From DATFKA01 sp042095835 (GTDB taxonomy: Bacteria > Bacteroidota > Bacteroidia > Chitinophagales > Saprospiraceae): a stretch of 9,062 bases of DNA. The notes below the pieces were generated by a model that had not been told where the DNA came from, ran no database searches, and saw only the letters and a list, made by a program, of their open reading frames with translations. Positions 6,957 through 9,062 of the stretch are shown here, piece after piece. The position numbers were made by a program, and so were the translations under genes. Location of the stretch: assembly GCA_042095835.1 (NCBI GenBank), contig JBELML010000188.1:1-9062 (forward strand). Direction: 5' to 3'. Position 1 is the first letter of the stretch. Each line of letters begins with the position of its first letter.

Positions 6957-7975
6957 ACGAAGCCAAATACCAGGAAGTTGCAGAATGGGTCTACTCTTAT
7001 CTCCAGGAATCCTTTTGGGATGACAGCAACCAAGGGCTACATTGGATGCTCGATTATCAAGGCTATCCAGTAGAAAGTAAAAAGCAAATCTATGCCCAAG
7101 CCTTTGGTATTTATGCCTTAGCAGAGTATGCCAGACTTACCGATGAACCATCACCAATCGATAAGGCAATCACTCTATTCGAACTGATCGAGCAACATAG
7201 TTTTGACCCAGATCGAGGTGGCTACCTGGAGGCTTTTGGTCCCAGTTGGGAAGCTATGGACGACCTGCGTTTAAGTGAGAAAGACGCCAATGAAGCCAAA
7301 ACGATGAATACGCATCTGCATATTCTGGAGGCATATTCCAACTTGTATAGGGTTTATAAAAATGAGAAATTGGCTGCCGCCTTAGCAGGTCTGATTAGCT
7401 TATTTCTCGATCGATTCATCGATCCGAATAACTACCATCTACACCTCTTTTTTGACGAAGATTGGCATTTAAAATCAGAAGAAGTCTCCTACGGGCATGA
7501 TATCGAAGCAGCTTGGCTTCTGGTGGAAGCAGCAGAAGTCTTAGGAGAAAAAGCCTTGATTGATCAATGCAGAACGATCGCCGTACAAATCGCAAGAGTG
7601 ACGATTGCCGAAGGATTGGATCATGATGGTAGCCTTTTCAACGAAGGAAGAGGTAAGACCATCATTGATACTGACAAGCATTGGTGGCCTCAGGCAGAAG
7701 CTATCATAGGTTTCTATAATGCCTTTCAGATTTCTGGCGAAACCCACTTTTTAGTGCAGGCCCAGCGATGCTGGCAATTTATCGATCGCTACCTCAAGGA
7801 TTCCAAAGGTGGCGAATGGCATTGGATGGTCGACCAGCAAGGCAGCCCCATCTTGGATCGCGAGGATAAAGCTGGACCTTGGAAAGCACCCTACCATAAT
7901 GGAAGAATGTGTTTGGAATTGTTGGATCGGACTAGTTACAATCAATCACCCGCACACAACCCCCAAAGTCAATAG
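6860..7975 (+). CDS. Cellobiose/mannobiose 2-epimerase (AGE family), N-terminally truncated
   Basis: A member of the N-acylglucosamine/cellobiose 2-epimerase family, (alpha/alpha)6-barrel enzymes that epimerise the reducing-end sugar at C2. Next to a GH26 mannanase the likely substrate is beta-1,4-mannobiose, giving mannosylglucose. Conserved sites, counted from the ATG at 6860, are ANKGIILHTRLLWS (11-24, Arg20), KTMNTHLHILEAYSNLY (147-163, His152 and His154), SYGHDIEAAWLL (210-221, His213 and Glu216), DKHWWPQAEA (272-281) and GPWKAPYHNGRMCLE (339-353, His346). The catalytic set is therefore present. What is missing is the front: family members have about 50 more residues, with the first helices and a GGFYG motif, before this point. 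Homology in this frame begins at about 6854, just after the GH26 reading stops. The ATG at 6860 follows AAGGGG and might initiate, but it is probably an internal Met. No signal peptide survives, and the original enzyme is normally cytoplasmic. A short non-family tail follows at the C-terminus (about 357-371). Confidence 0.88.
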   Translation: MDGFGQLHPQANKGIILHTRLLWSLSAAANQLNEAKYQEVAEWVYSYLQESFWDDSNQGLHWMLDYQGYPVESKKQIYAQAFGIYALAEYARLTDEPSPIDKAITLFELIEQHSFDPDRGGYLEAFGPSWEAMDDLRLSEKDANEAKTMNTHLHILEAYSNLYRVYKNEKLAAALAGLISLFLDRFIDPNNYHLHLFFDEDWHLKSEEVSYGHDIEAAWLLVEAAEVLGEKALIDQCRTIAVQIARVTIAEGLDHDGSLFNEGRGKTIIDTDKHWWPQAEAIIGFYNAFQISGETHFLVQAQRCWQFIDRYLKDSKGGEWHWMVDQQGSPILDREDKAGPWKAPYHNGRMCLELLDRTSYNQSPAHNPQSQ

Positions 7976-8049
7976 TAGAATTGATACTTTCCAAATAACC
8001 AATGATGGCTTCGGCCGTTGATCGACGATCGTGTTGCATGATAGATAGA

Positions 8050-8880
8050 TTAAAACTTTGCTGATTCGAATACATTAATGGCTTTTTTCCGTTCGCTATG
8101 CCATCGGTATTGCCCTGAAATGCCCGTACTCTTGATGACCCTGTGACAAGGAATAATGTAAGCAATGGGATTTTTACCGATAGCAGAGCCAATGGCTCTC
8201 ACGGCTTTGGGTTTGGTGATTTTATGGCCAATATCCTGATAGGAGACCAGCTGACCAGCCGGTATCTGCAACAATGCTTTCCAAACTTGTATTTGAAAGG
8301 CGGTCCCTCTGAAGTGGAGATTTATCTTTTCGGTTGGTATTTGCCAGCTATCAAAATAGGTTTTTAGCAATACCCCATTGGGTCCCAAATCGTTTTCAAA
8401 GTAAGCTTGCGGAAAATCCTCCAACAGCTCTTCCAGTGGATTGGCTTCTGCATCCAAGAAACTAACCTTGCAGATGCCCTTTGTGGTTTCTGCAATCAAG
8501 GTATTCCCAAATAAGGTAGGCGTCATCGCCCATTGAATCCGCAGCCCTTTCCCTTTACTTTTAAATTCGCCAGGAGAGACTGCTTCGCACTTTACAAAAA
8601 GGTCGTGTAGCCTGCCGTTACCAGATAGACCGGCTTCATAAGAGGCCTCTAGGGTACTTTTGCCGCGGCGTAGTAATGCCTTCGAATGCTCAACAGTTAG
8701 GTGCTGTAAAAACTGCTTGGGAGTCACCCCTGCCCAATCCTGAAAAACCCTTTGCAGATGAAACTTACTCAGGTGAACATGGCGGCTGATATCATCAAGA
8801 GAAGGTTGTTCCTTTTGATTTTGGTCTAGATACCGTATGATTTGCTCAACTATCGAGTAGTGTTCGTTTATATAATTCAT
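8050..8880 (-). CDS. Ada-like protein: AraC-type HTH plus O6-methylguanine-DNA methyltransferase
   Basis: A 276-residue two-part protein. Residues about 5-107 form an AraC-type double helix-turn-helix (SLDDISRHVHLSKFHLQRVF 27-46; KSTLEASYEAGLSGNGRLHDLF 74-95; VSPGEF 101-106). Residues about 112-185 match the N-terminal lobe of the methyltransferase, and 190-276 the catalytic lobe: GTAFQIQVWKALLQIPAGQ (192-210), AVRAIGSAIGKNPIAY (226-241), then IPCHRVI (243-249) with acceptor Cys245. The enzyme moves alkyl groups from O6-methylguanine (and O4-methylthymine) in DNA to that cysteine irreversibly. Unlike E. coli Ada, there is no N-terminal zinc domain carrying the phosphotriester-accepting cysteine, so classic methylation-triggered autoactivation is not expected. 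This HTH-MGMT layout is common in Bacteroidota. It is convergent with the epimerase (74 nt between stops). The start is immediately preceded by a 10-bp inverted repeat and overlaps the stop of a possible upstream frame. Confidence 0.93.
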   Translation of the reverse strand: MNYINEHYSIVEQIIRYLDQNQKEQPSLDDISRHVHLSKFHLQRVFQDWAGVTPKQFLQHLTVEHSKALLRRGKSTLEASYEAGLSGNGRLHDLFVKCEAVSPGEFKSKGKGLRIQWAMTPTLFGNTLIAETTKGICKVSFLDAEANPLEELLEDFPQAYFENDLGPNGVLLKTYFDSWQIPTEKINLHFRGTAFQIQVWKALLQIPAGQLVSYQDIGHKITKPKAVRAIGSAIGKNPIAYIIPCHRVIKSTGISGQYRWHSERKKAINVFESAKF

Positions 8881-9062
8881 ACCTCAAAAGTCAGGACTTT
8901 TGAGCAGGTAGACAATCCGTTTTTTGCTATTTTAAAGAACGTAGAAAAATGTATCGCCTTATCTTGCTGCACCAAACCGCAGTAGGGCAAACGCACCAAA
9001 AAATTACCCTGCAATTTTTTATAATTCTTACTGAAACTCCAATTCAAAACCGCTCTGGCATC
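8877..9062 (-). CDS. Possible C-terminal part of an upstream gene, cut by the window edge
   Basis: One minus-strand frame is open from the right edge for 61 codons and ends in a TGA (8879-8877) that overlaps the ATG of the Ada-like gene as ATGA. The other two minus frames stop within a few codons of the edge. The translation includes NFLVRLPYCGL and ends TCSKVLTFEV, with no low-complexity bias and codons like those of the neighbouring minus-strand gene. I do not recognise the family. Support is the 4-nt overlap typical of translational coupling plus the open frame. Against it, 61 open codons can occur by chance, and the same stretch contains a promoter-like pair and inverted repeats that would also suit a noncoding leader. 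Confidence 0.3.
   Translation of the reverse strand, partial: DARAVLNWSFSKNYKKLQGNFLVRLPYCGLVQQDKAIHFSTFFKIAKNGLSTCSKVLTFEV
8883..8904 (-). repeat. Perfect 10-bp inverted repeat next to the Ada-like gene start
   Basis: CTCAAAAGTC at 8883-8892 and GACTTTTGAG at 8895-8904 are exact reverse complements separated by two bases. Flanking TACCT (8880-8884) and AGGTA (8906-8910) add partial symmetry. The element ends two bases before the ATG at 8880. It could be an operator for a dimeric repressor (DNA level) or an mRNA hairpin blocking the start (RNA level). It is not a Rho-independent terminator, because the stem is AT-rich and no T tract follows. Confidence 0.75.
8946..8976 (-). promoter_or_regulatory. 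Candidate Bacteroidota-type promoter for the Ada-like gene
   Basis: On the minus strand TTTG (8976-8973) is followed after 19 bases by TACATTTT (8953-8946), close to the Bacteroidota -33 TTG / -7 TAnnTTTG pattern with the last base off. Transcription would begin near 8940, giving a leader of about 60 bases that contains the 10-bp inverted repeat. AT-rich sequence gives such matches easily, and the element conflicts with a coding reading of the same stretch. Confidence 0.25.
8998..9020. repeat. Short AT-rich inverted repeat
   Basis: AAAAAATT (8998-9005) and AATTTTTT (9013-9020) are exact reverse complements around a 7-base loop. Nearly all pairs are A-T, so the hairpin would be weak. It resembles a degenerate terminator or a chance A/T tract pair more than a working signal. 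Confidence 0.3.

Noticed and set aside
8007..8016. GGC-TTCG-GCC hairpin between the convergent genes as a terminator
   Set aside because: The stem is only three strong pairs and no T tract follows on either strand, so it does not look like a working intrinsic terminator.
8949..9062. A plus-strand frame from an ATG at 8949 open to the right edge
   Set aside because: It is only 38 codons with no start signal or familiar motif, and it competes with a longer minus frame that has a coupled stop; too weak to list.

Overview
The window looks like a draft chromosomal fragment from a member of the Bacteroidota. Pointers are a TonB-dependent-receptor-like barrel with a carboxypeptidase-regulatory-like N-domain, a LytS/LytTR two-component pair without further sensor domains, mostly weak Shine-Dalgarno sites, and moderate, AT-leaning base composition. 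A gliding or marine/aquatic lineage such as the Saprospiria is possible, but I cannot fix it from sequence alone. A run of exactly 100 N (1653-1752) is a scaffold gap, so this is a draft genome or MAG and true distances across it are unknown.

Left part, minus strand (1-1652): a secreted M19-type (renal dipeptidase family) hydrolase with a Tat-like leader is followed 17 nt later by the start of a lipoprotein. The lipoprotein's N-domain resembles that of secreted metal-dependent amidohydrolases, and it runs off the left edge. Upstream of the dipeptidase, at the gap edge, is what may be the last codons of another minus-strand gene.

Centre, plus strand (1891-7975): five genes are tightly packed. 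A PF14905-like outer-membrane barrel overlaps a LytS/YehU-like membrane histidine kinase by 20 nt, which overlaps a LytTR response regulator by 4 nt. After 17 nt comes a GH26 beta-mannanase, then a cellobiose/mannobiose 2-epimerase. The two enzymes fit the known Bacteroidota mannan route: endo-mannanase makes mannobiose, the epimerase makes mannosylglucose, and a GH130 phosphorylase (not in the window) follows. The most striking feature is that both enzymes are cut at the same point, near 6850. The GH26 lacks its C-terminal part with the nucleophile, and the epimerase lacks roughly its first 50 residues. The sequence passes from one gene into the other in a different frame, as expected of a deletion or a collapsed assembly.

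Right part, minus strand (8050-9062): an Ada-like protein (AraC-type HTH plus O6-methylguanine-DNA methyltransferase, without the Ada zinc domain) is convergent to the epimerase. A perfect 10-bp inverted repeat sits 2 nt before its start codon. An open frame entering from the right edge ends in an ATGA overlap with that start, so this gene may be the downstream member of a translationally coupled pair.

All family assignments rest on motifs recognised by eye, with no database search.
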